Shown here piece by piece: positions 24,941-35,631 of a DNA stretch of 64,000 nt. The stretch is taken from NCBI GenBank assembly GCA_021613375.1, contig CM038706.1:26501366-26565365 (forward strand). Direction: 5' to 3'. The stretch is from Megaleporinus macrocephalus. Its lineage: Eukaryota > Chordata > Actinopteri > Characiformes > Anostomidae. Under the pieces are notes generated by a model that searched no databases, had not been told where the DNA came from, and was given only the letters and a program-made list of their open reading frames with translations. The translations under genes and the position numbers were made by a program. Positions within the stretch are counted from its first letter, which is position 1, and the number at the start of each line of letters is the position of its first letter.

Positions 24941-26029
24941 TTCTTACTACACACCAAGCCTGTTTATCTGCCTCCCATCAGGGATTCTACTGTGTATAAC
25001 ACACTGCCTGCCACTCTTCACAGGAATGACATTTTTTTAGCAAAGCCAGCCTAAACGTTCCAAAAGTATATTGTCTGACTTTTATTCTAAAATGTATAAA
25101 TCAGTGGTATTTAAAAGCATTTCTGAGATAAACCAAGCTATTAGCCTGGAGCTGGCTGGTGCCGCTTTGCCGCAGAAGGTCTATACAAAACATATTATGC
25201 TTATAACTCTTACTGCTAATGTGATTCTTTCCCAGTAGGATGCTTATATAACGAAATGCTGACCTCATATAAGAAGTAGAGACATTATTTTGTATTAATA
25301 TCCTTAATCAGTTTGCTTCAACCCAAGAATTATTTAGCCCATTAGGAATGCTGGACCTGCCTGTCTCTTACTGCAATTTCAGGGCAGTAGAGATGGTGGT
25401 CTCACTGATGCTGACCCAAACCTTTTCCATCGGTTCCACTGTATCCTTCTTGACATGCCTAGGCCTTGGCTTTGGGTGATTATTCTTATTTACCTCACAA
25501 GAGTTCTACATCTTGCCTGTGCTGTTTCAGAACCACAACTTCTACCAGATTCATCAGCCTGCTGTTCGTGGCACTGAGGAATATACCTTCTCTCCATCCT
25601 AATCGCTTTAATCCCCCTGCCCAAGGGGTGTCATATATCGACTTCCTGCTCATGCCCAAAGGACAGCTTTCTTCTTGTACGCAGCACGCTTCAGGAAAAC
25701 AGAAGGAACCTATTTCCTAGTGTCCTCTCTTTCCAGTCCAGGTCGCTGATCAGTTTTATGGTCTTATTTCTGGTCCTGTTTGTTGATGATGGCCATGTTT
25801 GTTTTGCCTGTTGTGCCTTTCTCTCAAGCCCTGCCTCATAATGTTTTTGTCATGATTCTCTTTTAACTTCTTTCTAATTCTAATAAAGCTCACTACAGCT
25901 TGCGTCACAGTCCACAGTACTTAATAACATGCAGTGCAACTTCTACTGAAATGCATAGAGAATCAGCATCTTCAGTAGGACTTAGAGCCTAATTTAACAG
26001 ATGAGCTGATTTTTATTTGGCTTTGATAG
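24941..26029. other. Gene-free stretch, nothing certain
   Basis: A plus-strand open frame (25466-25720) shows no domain. The end of that segment, TAATAAAGCTCACTACAGCT near 25880, could be a retrotransposon or repeat tail. No gene is supported. Confidence 0.35.
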
Positions 26030-26400
26030 TTTTACATTTACTTAGGACTATTTTTATAGGTACCTAAAAGATGATTCTTTAAAGGTTCTCTGGTAAAGAC
26101 AGTGATTTTATCTAGAACTATGAACACTTAAAGAAACATATACGTGCTTAAATGGTTGTTTGTGTGGTGATATGTTTTTTTTTTCAGATTGATGGAGAAT
26201 TTGTTGTATGTAGTTCTACATAGCACCAAAAAGAAGTCTGCCATTGCTTCAATGTCAAGCTTGTGACAATAGAAGCACCTTTCTTTTCAAATAGAACCAT
26301 ATATAACACATTCTCCATCAATCAGAAGAACATTTTTAGTGTTTAGATAGATCTAGATAGATCTATTGTCTTTACTAAAGACTTAGTTCTTAAAAGTATA
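26030..26400. repeat. Degenerate repeat related to the array at 32260-33240
   Basis: Contains AAAGGTTCTCTGGTAAAG, GTTCTACATAGCACCAAAAA, AATAGAACCATATATAACAC and ATTCTCCATCAATCAGAAGA. The same vocabulary (ATAGAACC, GCACCAAAA, CATTCTCCATCA, GAAGAACC) fills the zinc-finger gene intron. It is probably an old fish DNA element. Confidence 0.55.
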
Positions 26401-26569
26401 CAGTTAATGTAAACTCATTTTGGTGTAAAAACTGGCAGTGCTGCCGTTTGGAAACTGACTGTAAACTCTGATCTGACTGTAAACAGCTGCAGAGTGTCCA
26501 TCACTACTACATTTGGTACAACACCTCCCACCAGTTTTGTTGATCTTTCCATTACATATATGGAAAAAA

Positions 26570-26571
<2 letters not shown>

Positions 26572-26626
<55 letters not shown>
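26572..26626. repeat. (AT)n microsatellite
   Basis: About 27 uninterrupted units. It creates artefactual Tyr/Ile frames on the minus strand. The flank GTGGACAGAATAA occurs again at 26720-26732. Confidence 0.97.
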
Positions 26627-26628
<2 letters not shown>

Positions 26629-27254
26629 TGGACAGAATAACTTTTGATGGACATATAATCTAGAACAGAACAGAAAAATCTGCAAAGTATGGAAGTATGG
26701 GAGCAAAGTGCTTATATAAGTGGACAGAATAAAGTTTGATTCACATCTTATTATCATTCTTGTCATTGTAACTGCAATATACATATTTCATTTATTTTTA
26801 ATACTGTCCTTAAAATATTTACATTTTATGTAAAACATTTAACACAAAATGAATAAAGCTCTGCTGCCCTCTACTGGAGACTCATTGAAATACCTAAAGA
26901 AAAACTGTAGTTTCTTGTTTAAGGCCTAATCAGTCCATAAGCAGTCTCACAATAAAAAACTAATGATTCTCTAGTGCTCATCAATTCAGATATAAGTTAT
27001 CTAAGGTGCTAATAGACACAAACAGCGGATTAACCAGTTTGTACGAGAACAAGTTTAGGCTAAATGCAGAATTTAGAAATCTCATCAATTTTGAGTACAG
27101 CAGCAGATCTCCAGTTGTCCATAAATACTGACTGCTTGTAAATAAATAGTGCAACAATTAAACAGGCAAATATTGGCAAGTCTGACATGAATTAACTCTA
27201 GTATTTCAGACTAGGCAAATACAGAATGATTCCCAGTATTGATTAACCCTTTCA

Positions 27255-27325
27255 GTTACATTTACATTTACATTTATGACATTTAGCAGACGCTCTTATC
27301 CAGAGCAGCTTACGCTGTAAACAAA
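27255..27325 (+). repeat. Short fish LINE/SINE-tail-like repeat
   Basis: TACATTTACATTTACATTTA followed by GACATTTAGCAGACGCTCTT and ATCCAGAGCAGCTTACG is a phrase I know as a very common interspersed repeat of bony fish. Confidence 0.7.
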
Positions 27326-27479
27326 GACTGGTGAATAAACCAGGAACATACATCAATACAACTAGCCCTGATATCTATGTTGTGTAGGTAATTTGGATTA
27401 ATTGTGGGTTTTAGGTACATAAATCTACCTCCCAAACTTCCATTAAACCAAGACATGAACATTTGCTATAATCAGTCAA

Positions 27480-27725
27480 ACACAGATGTTGTATGCAAAA
27501 GTTTGGACACCTCTGGTCAAATGACACTGATTTTCTAACTGAGGAACATGGCTAACACATCCCTTACAGAGAACTATATATAGGTATATATTTATAATTG
27601 GGTATAATCAACAGTAACAGTGCATTAAAGAAGAAGTGTGTTCTTGGTAAAGCACATGCTTACTTATTTACACTTAGATCAACAAATCGGCCACACTTCT
27701 GTAAATGTATATATTTTAAACAATG
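27480..27725. repeat. Degraded Tc1-like element edge
   Basis: GTATGCAAAAGTTTGGACAC followed by CTCTGGTCAAATGACA resembles the end and subterminal part of a widespread Tc1/mariner-derived fish repeat. The opposite end was not found. Confidence 0.5.
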
Positions 27726-27749
27726 CAGAGAATTATGAATATTAATATG

Positions 27750-29979
27750 GAGACATTGCTTGAACCAGTTATTTATTACAAAAAGGCAAGACAGCAAATT
27801 CATAAATTTTAATCTAATGGCAAACACAATACAAAAACATACACCTCTGTATTAGATACAGGTCCACCGCATTGGATTATGGGAAGTGCGGCAGTTGAAA
27901 AAAAAAGGTGAAGATATGGACAGAACCCACAGGTGGGAAATTACTGCAGAAAACAAGGTTAAAGCTGTTTGCCAGAGGAGAAAACCCAGGGAGGGGCAAA
28001 AACAATCACAACAGTAAAATAATCATTACACTGAGGAAACGTTGACCCTCAGCTTTTACGAACAGAGGAACTATTTCAAAACATGAACTAAGGAAAAGTA
28101 CCAACTCTTTGTTCTGTCATTTTTTTACCCACCCTTTTTTTCATAGCAAACATGTCATTTGGAATATATGATCAGGATGTAGGCTGTGCTTGAGAAGGGC
28201 AACTCAACATCTTTCAAACACCTGCCGACTATAGAACAGGTTAGTAATGGCTAGACCATATCACTTCAAACAGTAAAGCAGAAGGCTGGGTGGACATGAA
28301 CATTGAACTGGACAGAGACAAAACGCTACATGGACTATGGAACTGGACTGCAGAACGAGTGCTTGTGTACAGGCGCTTCTGAAAAGCTTTGGTGTTGCCA
28401 TTAGAACTTTGTGAAAATGAACAGTAAGCGTGTTTGTGTCTCAAAAATCAAAAGTCTTAAACCAGTGTGGAAAAAAGCATTGGCATGTTTCAATCTTACA
28501 AGTCCCACTTATTGTTACCCTTAACATGTAATTCCGAATTCACGTGTATGTAGTGCTTTTTTCTGTAAATACAATAGTGCAACTTCTGTTGAAATATGAA
28601 ATCCCTTGGCTAGTCCATAAATTAGTTCAAACAAATCATTCGCACAAAGTTACACCCCACCCCCCTCAACTTTTTTCATTTTTACACATATACAGTAGAT
28701 TTAAAATGTATATATTTTGAGTATATTCTCTCAGTATATTCATCATGCACACACACGCTATTTAATATGAAGTCACCTTTTTTCTATTTTTTTTTTACCC
28801 CCCAACGCATTCAATATCACACATATTGATGTCCGAACTGCAATTTGCAGTTCTGTATAACTCTTATGAATCTTGTTTGTTGACAAACCGACAAGTAACC
28901 TTTCAAATCTTTTGCTCTTTAATTATCAGATGACAAAAGGACAGCACCAAAAAAATTTAAAAAGTAAAAAAAAATTTTTTATCAAGGACTGTGCAGAGCA
29001 AACAAACTGATTAGCAAGGACACCATAACCAAGCAAAAAAAAAAAAAAAAAAAAAAAAAATTCTAGGCAGGTCAGAACACAACAAATTCACCAAAAAGGT
29101 CACTCAACTGAGGTATAGACTTAAACCAACACTATAAGCTGTTGTGTTTGGGTGTTGCCAATAATAAAGTGAGAAATACAGGATCATTAGTTTGTTGGTT
29201 TAAGTCAAATGTGAAGGGACATGTGGGATCTCAGCTCCAAAAAAAAAAAGAGTAAAGAAAAAACTAAAATTAAATTAAATAAATAAATAAAGGTCACATT
29301 GTTGAACATTATCTGCATAGGACATGCTAGGAATCAAACCCACACTATAATAACAGCTGCATGTCTTTCGGAGAGCAGCACTTCCAAACAGCTTGCTGCC
29401 CACAAACCTGGGGGCTGAACAGTAACTACTGTTTTTCTATGTTTGTCCTGGATTTTTTTACTCTCAGTCGTTATTTTTCTAATAAGTACTTCACTTTGTT
29501 TTCAGTGCCAAGGATTATTTAGTGCAAGGATCCAAACAAATGTGTTACACCTGCACTGCTAATGTTGATTTTTTTGCTTCCAAATAAAAGGTAAACATAA
29601 ATAACAGCACACAAAAAAATTCACTAACCTGCCATTAAATTAATTATCCCTAACCGTGAGCAAAAAAAGGGAATGTCAACAAAAATGTACAAATCTTTTA
29701 CTATACATTGCTAAAAGATGGCCAGCACATCCTCTAGCGATGCCCCAAGCAAGAGAAATCAAACGAAAATAAAACATCAAAGCCTATTGCTGACAACACA
29801 AAGCCAATGACATCAAACCCACTTGACAGTGAGATCAATGCCAAATCCATCTGTCCAACAAAATAAGAAACAGGTGCAAATCAGGAGGAAAAAAAATAAC
29901 AAACAAAAACAAATGCAACTAAAACAAAAGAGGCCTTCTTGCCAGCAGCTGTGTCGGGACTGATCCGGAAGCCGTCTTC
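27750..29979 (-). other. Probable 3' UTR of the zinc-finger gene
   Basis: On the minus strand, the 2.2 kb after the zinc-finger stop has no reading frame. It is rich in U and A runs, with a poly-A tract at 29036-29060 on the plus strand, and it is nearly free of recognisable repeats. A minus-strand AATAAA (plus-strand 27772-27777) could end the transcript. Alternative shorter ends are possible. Confidence 0.5.
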
Positions 29980-31416
29980 TCACTCAGACTCGGACTCCAA
30001 CGGGGCCGTCTCGTCGACCATCAGGCTCTGATTGCATTGTTTGGGTGCCTGCTTGAGGCCCGAATGGACCTTCTTGTGGCGCGAGAAGCTGGACGAGTGG
30101 ACAAACGTCTTGCCGCAGTGCTGGCACTCGTACAGTTTACCCATGGCGTGCGTCTGCTGGTGCTGCTTCAGGTTGGACAGGCGGACGAAGGTCTTCTTGC
30201 AGGTGTTGCAGCCATAGCGTTTCTCGCTGCCGTGCGTATGCTCAAAGCTGCCGGTGTGGCTGAAGGGGCCGTCGCAGTCGTCGTCAGGGGGCAGCTGCAG
30301 CCTCTTCCGGCCTCCTTTGCCACGCTTGTTCTTCTTGCAGAGCGTGTAGTAGTTGGGTTTGTCCCGGGAGCAGAGCTTTAGGCGGATCTTCAGGTCAGAC
30401 GACTTGTCCAGGGCATCCTTGCCCTGGGCGTAGGAGTTGAGTAGCTGCCGCACGTGGGACACTTGGTGCTTGGAGAGGCTGGTAGAGTTACTGAAGACCA
30501 TGTCGCACTGCGTGCACTGGTACTGCTTCTCCCGCTCGCCCATCGCAAACTTGCCCTCCACCGGCAGCGGCTTCTTTTTCTTGGGGACGCGTCTGCGCTC
30601 AGTCACGGTCACGATGGGTGCTGGAGTGGGGGTTGGGTACAGCGGCTTCAACTTCTTGTCCAGACCTCTTTTATGGATCAACCTGTGCCGCGACAGGCTG
30701 GAGCTGTGATTGAACGTCTTGCCGCACGTGTTGCATGTGTGCAGTCTCTTGGTTTTGTGGCATTTCTTGTGTATTGCGAGAAGCCGTTTGCCGTTGCACC
30801 GTGCCCCGCACAGGTTGCACTGGAGGAACTTTTGGTTGTCCCCTAAACTTGCTTTAGGAGGAGAGGAGGAACGGTCCCCTGCGGTGTGCGTGTGTAAGTG
30901 GCGCGCCAGGCTGGAGGAATGGCTGTAGCTCTTGCCACAGAAGTGGCAGTTGTAACGCCCGTCTCTAGACTGAGAGCCCTCTTCCTCCCAATCGCCATCA
31001 GAGCCTTCGTCCTCCTCCTCGTCATCATCGTCGTCATCATCATCATCATCGTCGTCCTCGTTGTCATCCTCCATGGGGTGGCCACTCACCAGCTCCATGT
31101 GCTCGTCCACGTCCAAATCACTCCTCACTATCTCCTGCGAGGCGATCATGCTCGGATCCGTGTCCTCGCACTCCGTGTACACCGCTTCATACGGAACAAA
31201 GAACCTCTCGTCTGGCTCAGTTTTGACCAGCTGTTCGGATGTAAAGCAAGAGTTCTCGTCTGATTCCTTTTTCACGCAGGATATAGTGAATTTAGAGCCA
31301 ACCTCAGCCCATTTGACCACGTACTCAATAGGCTGGGTGTCAAGTTCCACTGTGATGAAGTCCGCCCCAAGAGCGTCTGGTTCGGATGAAGCCAGCTCAG
31401 TTTCCGTGTCCTCCAT
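29980..31416 (-). CDS. C2H2 zinc-finger protein, six fingers with acidic N-terminal region
   Basis: A 478-residue frame in one exon. Six C2H2 fingers are visible at C157/C160-H173/H177, C200/C203-H216/H220, C228/C231-H244/H248, C301/C304-H317/H321, C403/C406-H419/H423 and C431/C434-H447/H451. They are spread out rather than in one tandem array; the family binds DNA in the nucleus. No KRAB, SCAN or BTB domain is present. Residues 116-147 are an acidic run with 12 consecutive Asp, encoded by a GAT/GAC repeat. Basic, nuclear-localisation-like segments are RRRVPKKKKP (275-284) and NKRGKGGRKR (363-372). VKTEP at 64-68 and VKKES at 48-52 resemble sumoylation sites (psi-K-x-E). The start is supported by in-frame TGA TAA stops at 31485-31480 upstream. 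A splice acceptor at 31513 implies an upstream noncoding exon. I do not recognise the orthologue. Target genes are unknown. Confidence 0.93.
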   Translation of the reverse strand: MEDTETELASSEPDALGADFITVELDTQPIEYVVKWAEVGSKFTISCVKKESDENSCFTSEQLVKTEPDERFFVPYEAVYTECEDTDPSMIASQEIVRSDLDVDEHMELVSGHPMEDDNEDDDDDDDDDDDDEEEDEGSDGDWEEEGSQSRDGRYNCHFCGKSYSHSSSLARHLHTHTAGDRSSSPPKASLGDNQKFLQCNLCGARCNGKRLLAIHKKCHKTKRLHTCNTCGKTFNHSSSLSRHRLIHKRGLDKKLKPLYPTPTPAPIVTVTERRRVPKKKKPLPVEGKFAMGEREKQYQCTQCDMVFSNSTSLSKHQVSHVRQLLNSYAQGKDALDKSSDLKIRLKLCSRDKPNYYTLCKKNKRGKGGRKRLQLPPDDDCDGPFSHTGSFEHTHGSEKRYGCNTCKKTFVRLSNLKQHQQTHAMGKLYECQHCGKTFVHSSSFSRHKKVHSGLKQAPKQCNQSLMVDETAPLESESE

Positions 31417-31512
31417 TAGGGCTGTGCTTCAGTGGTGCTCCCGCAGAAACCTTGAGGTAAGTACGCTGCGGCTTCTTGGTTATCACGGCCTCGATTCACA
31501 GCTCAGTAACTC
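31417..31512 (-). other. 5' UTR part of the zinc-finger coding exon
   Basis: On the minus strand TTTCTGTTTCTGCCAG ends at 31513, a good 3' splice site, followed by 96 noncoding bases to the ATG. These contain stops in the coding frame, so translation cannot start earlier in this exon. A first exon must lie upstream; CCACAAG followed by GTCAGTGG near 33911 on the minus strand is one possible donor. Confidence 0.6.
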
Positions 31513-32259
31513 CTGGCAGAAACAGAAAATTAGCATATATTAATCTTGGCAGGCCAAAAAGATCCCAAATTAAGCTATTTAAAAAAATACAGTGTATCAC
31601 TATGTGTGCTGGATGAGCCATTGTCCATTATAATATAAAAACATTCAAAAATAAACATACAGATCATTGAACCGGTACAATGCCCATGCACTAGCACAGC
31701 TATATCCAATTAAATAAGATTATATTTTCTTTTTAATGAATTGTGCAGTTGGCCAGTAAGTAGTGATGTTATCCACAATATGCTCAGGAAAGCATTGTAG
31801 GTATCATTTATCGTGATTAAGATAAAATATCATCACATTGCCCACTTTTACTTACTTTATAATACTTATAAAGATGAAATTCAGTACGTTGCAGTAGTAT
31901 CAGGGGAAAAATAATATGTAAATCTGTTCATCAGTATTTGTTTATTTGAAGAAACAATAACAATTAAATCAAATTTACAAATACACAATATACTAAGAAT
32001 TTGATAATAATGTCTTATATTATTTTCACCAACTATTAACAGTTCCTAACTATCCAATACCTATTCTATCTAATAAATTCTTCCTTCAATTAAATCAGAA
32101 GTGCTGCTGGTGGAATGTAACAAATCCTTAAAATGCATGGAACCAAACCTGGGTTCCTTTTAACTGTATTCGTCTAACACTGACATTATTAACAATCACT
32201 CAGTTCTAGATATATTCTACTTTTGTTATAACATCTATCTTTTTAATAGAATAGAATCA
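31513..32259. other. Probable 5' intron of the zinc-finger gene, no other feature
   Basis: AT-rich sequence without reading frames or clear repeats, lying between the coding exon and the presumed first exon. Confidence 0.4.
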
Positions 32260-33240
32260 TTTTCAAAAGAGTTCCACAGAGATTCATATACAAGACATTC
32301 TCCGTCAGTTTGAAGAACCATTTTACCAAGCATGAAATGAATGTATATAGATTTTGAAAATTGATCTATATTGCACAGAAAAGGGTTTTGCTATAGCTAC
32401 CATATACAACGCATTCTCCATCAACCTGTACAGCTATTTCATGACTCGATTAATCATTTATACATGTAACAGATCTATATAGAAATATCTATATTTTTTG
32501 AAAATGATTATATATAAAACAGGGTTCTTCAAATAGGGTTCTTCTCTCCATAGATACAGAACCGTGAACACTGAAAGGTCCATTTGCATGGTAAAACAGT
32601 TCTTCAGACTGAAAATGTGAGGTGTATGGTCTAAACAGCACCAAAATGTTCTGCTCTTTTTATGATCTCTACCCTTTTTGCCACTTTATAGAACCATTCT
32701 CCAACAATCTGAAGAACCATTTCACCAAACATGAACTGGGTGTATACAGATCCTTTTGAAAAAAAATTCTATTAAGCACTTAGGCTTCTCATGTAGGTAG
32801 AGTGTCAACGCTTTTTGGTGCTATATAGATCCAACTTCAAAATGGCTCTACATAGAACCTCATACAAGGATTCTACAGAACCCTTTCACTTTAAAAAATG
32901 GGTTCTGCTACTCGATTACAGCTGCTTTTACAATGTCAGCCCTTTTTAGTGTTATATAGAACCCTGTGTAACACATTTGTCAGCAAACTGACCCACCATT
33001 TTGCCATGCATGAAATGATTCTGTATAGAAGCATTTTGAATTGGTTTCTATATAGAACCAAAAAGGGCTGCCAGTATAACAACAGCAGAACTCAATTGCA
33101 GAACCCTTTTGGGTGCTATATAGGATACATTCTCCATCTGGAGAACCGTTCCACCATGCAAAAAAACATTAGGCATTAAATGGTGTTATGTTTAAAGGAT
33201 GGTTCTATACAGAGTCACTAAGGAACCATGTTTTTTTTTT
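32260..33240. repeat. Degenerate array of ATAGAACC / CATTCTCCATCA repeats
   Basis: Similar blocks recur with starts near 32296, 32412, 32695, 32971 and 33128. Each has CATTCTCC(A/G)TC or a variant, then GAAGAACCATTT(T/C)ACCA(A/T)GCATGAA, then TGTATAGA and a GAACC(C) block. Spacing is irregular (116-283 bp), and blocks are partly inverted relative to one another. A similar piece is at 26030-26400. It looks like an old, piled-up DNA repeat inside the zinc-finger gene's 5' intron. Confidence 0.65.
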
Positions 33241-34099
33241 AAGCGTGCAGCGTTTTGGTGACTACAAGAAAGGTCTCTTGGCTGCCTGAGATCCTTCCAT
33301 AGTGCTGTATATTAAGAAGACAAGATGATCAGATCAGGCTCCAACTGAAAGAACTGAAAGCCCACCAAGAGTCACCAATCACGTCAGTGGCTGACAGGCC
33401 GCCTCTACTGCCTCAGAAAGCCCTCTGTAAACACTACTGCTATCCCTTTCAGTGAGACATGGCCGTTTCAATCCCTGGAAGCGCGTCTTAGAGTAAGTAT
33501 TAAAAGCTGAGCAGATCCTAAACCGAAAGCAAGAGCTCATTTCCTGATCTTGGCCATTCTACGACACGACGGGTGTCTGTACAGAAGCCAGAACACGGCG
33601 CTTAAGTAAGATTACTTTTTTATCCATCGTCTCACCATCGTTTCGTCCGTGCAATCGCATAGCAAGACGTCCAGAGAAACACATTTCACTTTAAGAAAAC
33701 GAGCCAACAAAGCATCGCAGTGCCACACAACAACTCCAACGGAGGGAAGCTACCGCCCCGGTGCATTGTGGGTAGGGATTAAAGGGGCTGCTCAACTGTG
33801 GCGGACTCTCTCCGGTGGCCGGACAAACTGCATCTAATAAAGCCGTTTTTAAGCACTGTTGTGTGGACACGCACCCGACGTGAGGGGGGGGTCAACGATA
33901 AGCGGATACCCCCACTGACCTTGTGGTACCACCATCACGAACACGTCTGATGCTGGCCTGGATTCAATGGGCCCGCCATAAATTTCCCCGCTCAACATCC
34001 CACACAGACGGACAATCTCCAGCCCTCTGGAGCTTTGGATCCCGGATCGATACTCGATAAACCTTCACTGACTAGTACAAAAGATTCCCCATACTTATT

Positions 34100-34211
34100 C
34101 GCCAGCTTCTCGGTCGAAGGTTCTCCGTTCCACCTTAAATGGTGCAGCAGTTACATCCTGGCGCCTCGGGCGTTTAAGGTGGAACGGGAGAATTCGAACA
34201 AGAAGCTGGCG
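34100..34211. repeat. Promoter-associated palindromic element, copy 1
   Basis: The left arm runs from CGCCAGCTTCTCGGTCGAAG through GTTCCACCTTAAA (34127-34139). The reverse complement of the right arm gives CGCCAGCTTCTTGTTCGAAT through GTTCCACCTTAAA (34173-34185). The arms are about 40 bp with a short centre containing GCAGCAGTTACAT and GGCGCCTCGGG. Related copies are at 35330-35450 and 60485-60597. Confidence 0.88.
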
Positions 34212-35329
34212 CATAGGAAGCCTCACGCTGAACAGGAACGTGAATATTTCATTGTAGGAGGTCGTTTTTGACAGCACTCGTCTCGTATAACTCATATAAC
34301 CGAGACAAGACCAGCTCCTCCATCCAAAACAACACGCTAAGACGCAGGAAAAAGCAAATAGGTTAAGCAGACACGATCCCATTTCTGAGGACTCAACACA
34401 ACCGCCTCATACACAGGGCGAACTCACTAAGCTCACTGGCGTATGTGGTCTCAGACCATCGCTACACAACAACAACGACATTATCTACACAAACATATTT
34501 AAATATTTTCACAACAGAAGGTGGAAAACAGCCGGCTGGGTTTAAAAACGCGGCCACGGTATCGTGTTTTCCCGTTTTCCCCCCGCTGTCTCCGTCGGTT
34601 AGCTGCTGCTGCTTTTTATTTTTTCTTCTTTGGGAAGGTTACAAACCTAAAGGACTCGAATCTGAAGACATTACCGAGCGTCTTCTCTTTCAGAGAGTAT
34701 ATTTTTCCTGCCTTTCTCCTCGCTGTAAAGTGACTGAGCTCTGCCGCACCTCTCCTCTCTCTGGCCAGATCATAACCGATGTCGTCACGACTGTCAATTT
34801 TCAGGCGAGATGTTTTTTTTGTGTTTCGCCCCCGATCTTATAACATGCGGATTGACTGAGCGTGTCGCTGTATCATAGTGCTTTGCGTTGGCGTATATAT
34901 AGTAGTCTGGCCATAAAGCAGCGCTTCCTGTCGCGAACATCCGAAAAGGCTCGTCCCTAAAACAACAACAACTACAGTGCGCTGTTTGTTGCGGCATGTG
35001 CGGTAGAATTATTAGGTAAATATCAGATTTTATTATGCTATTGTGTTATATATATAGATAGATATAATGTGTCTGGCAATGCTGTCTTGTTTACAGAACA
35101 TAATGCTTGGGCGATACTTTTTATTACGACAGCTGCACAAGGCTATGACAGTTGTGACAGGACACTAATTTTGTGATTAAATAGTCACAGTTTAGTCATT
35201 AAAGACACTAAGTTAGGAAACATTTCGAGAAAAAAAAACCAGTAACGTAATACTTTTGTGTGTTCACGTTTAAGCTGCTTCTCTTTTGTTTTCAGTGTTA
35301 ATGTTACTAGCTATGGCGCGTACATGAAG

Positions 35330-35450
35330 CTGAAGTTGAGTTTTCGAGTTCCACCTTAAATGGCGCAGCAGTTCCATTCTAGCGCCTCACGCACCTCAGT
35401 GGAACTGCTGCAGCTTTTAAGGTGGAACGCGAAATTCGACCAAGTAGCTG
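35330..35450. repeat. Promoter-associated palindromic element, copy 2
   Basis: The left arm GTTCCACCTTAAATGGCGCA GCAGTTCCA starts at 35348. Its inverse ends at 35428 as TGGAACTGCTGCAGC followed by TTTAAGGTGGAAC. The arms therefore match over nearly 30 bp, with the centre TTCTAGCGCCTCACGCACC. The outer sequence GAAATTCGACCAAGTAGCTG links it to the other two copies. It ends about 30-40 bp upstream of the TATA-like motif of timm23. Confidence 0.88.
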
Positions 35451-35483
35451 ATCTTCAGCAGGTAGACTAGTACGCGCAGTATT

Positions 35484-35496
35484 GTATTTATATACT
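35484..35496 (+). promoter_or_regulatory. TATA-like box, candidate timm23 core promoter
   Basis: TGTATTTATATAC lies just after palindromic copy 2 and 136 bp before the timm23 ATG. Placement would allow a short 5' UTR of roughly 110 bases. This is positional inference only. Confidence 0.35.
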
Positions 35497-35631
35497 GCGG
35501 TGTCCCGAGTTACCTACTAAGTTTGGACTCGCCAAAACGGATTATACTGGCTTGCTGTTTTGGCAGGATTCGTCCAGCTGAATGAAGGACGAACGCAACC
35601 AAGCAAGCAAGTAAGAGGAAATTAAGTGAAG

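Larger units (their letters stand above)
33400..35631. promoter_or_regulatory. Shared head-to-head promoter region of the zinc-finger gene and timm23
   Basis: CpG content rises clearly from about 33480 through 35630 compared with the rest of the window. The zinc-finger gene reads leftward and timm23 rightward from this region. A TATA-like TGTATTTATATAC lies at 35484-35496, about 140 bp before the timm23 start codon, in a suitable place for that gene. TATATATAG at 34894-34902 is another possible core element. Two copies of a palindromic element are embedded here (34100-34211 and 35330-35450). Exact transcription starts cannot be read from sequence. Confidence 0.6.

Noticed and set aside
26404..26784. 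126-codon frame with a Tyr/Ile run
   Set aside because: Created by the (AT)n microsatellite.
30454..30846. 130-codon plus-strand frame and others between 30037 and 31543
   Set aside because: They are shadows of the zinc-finger coding sequence on the opposite strand.
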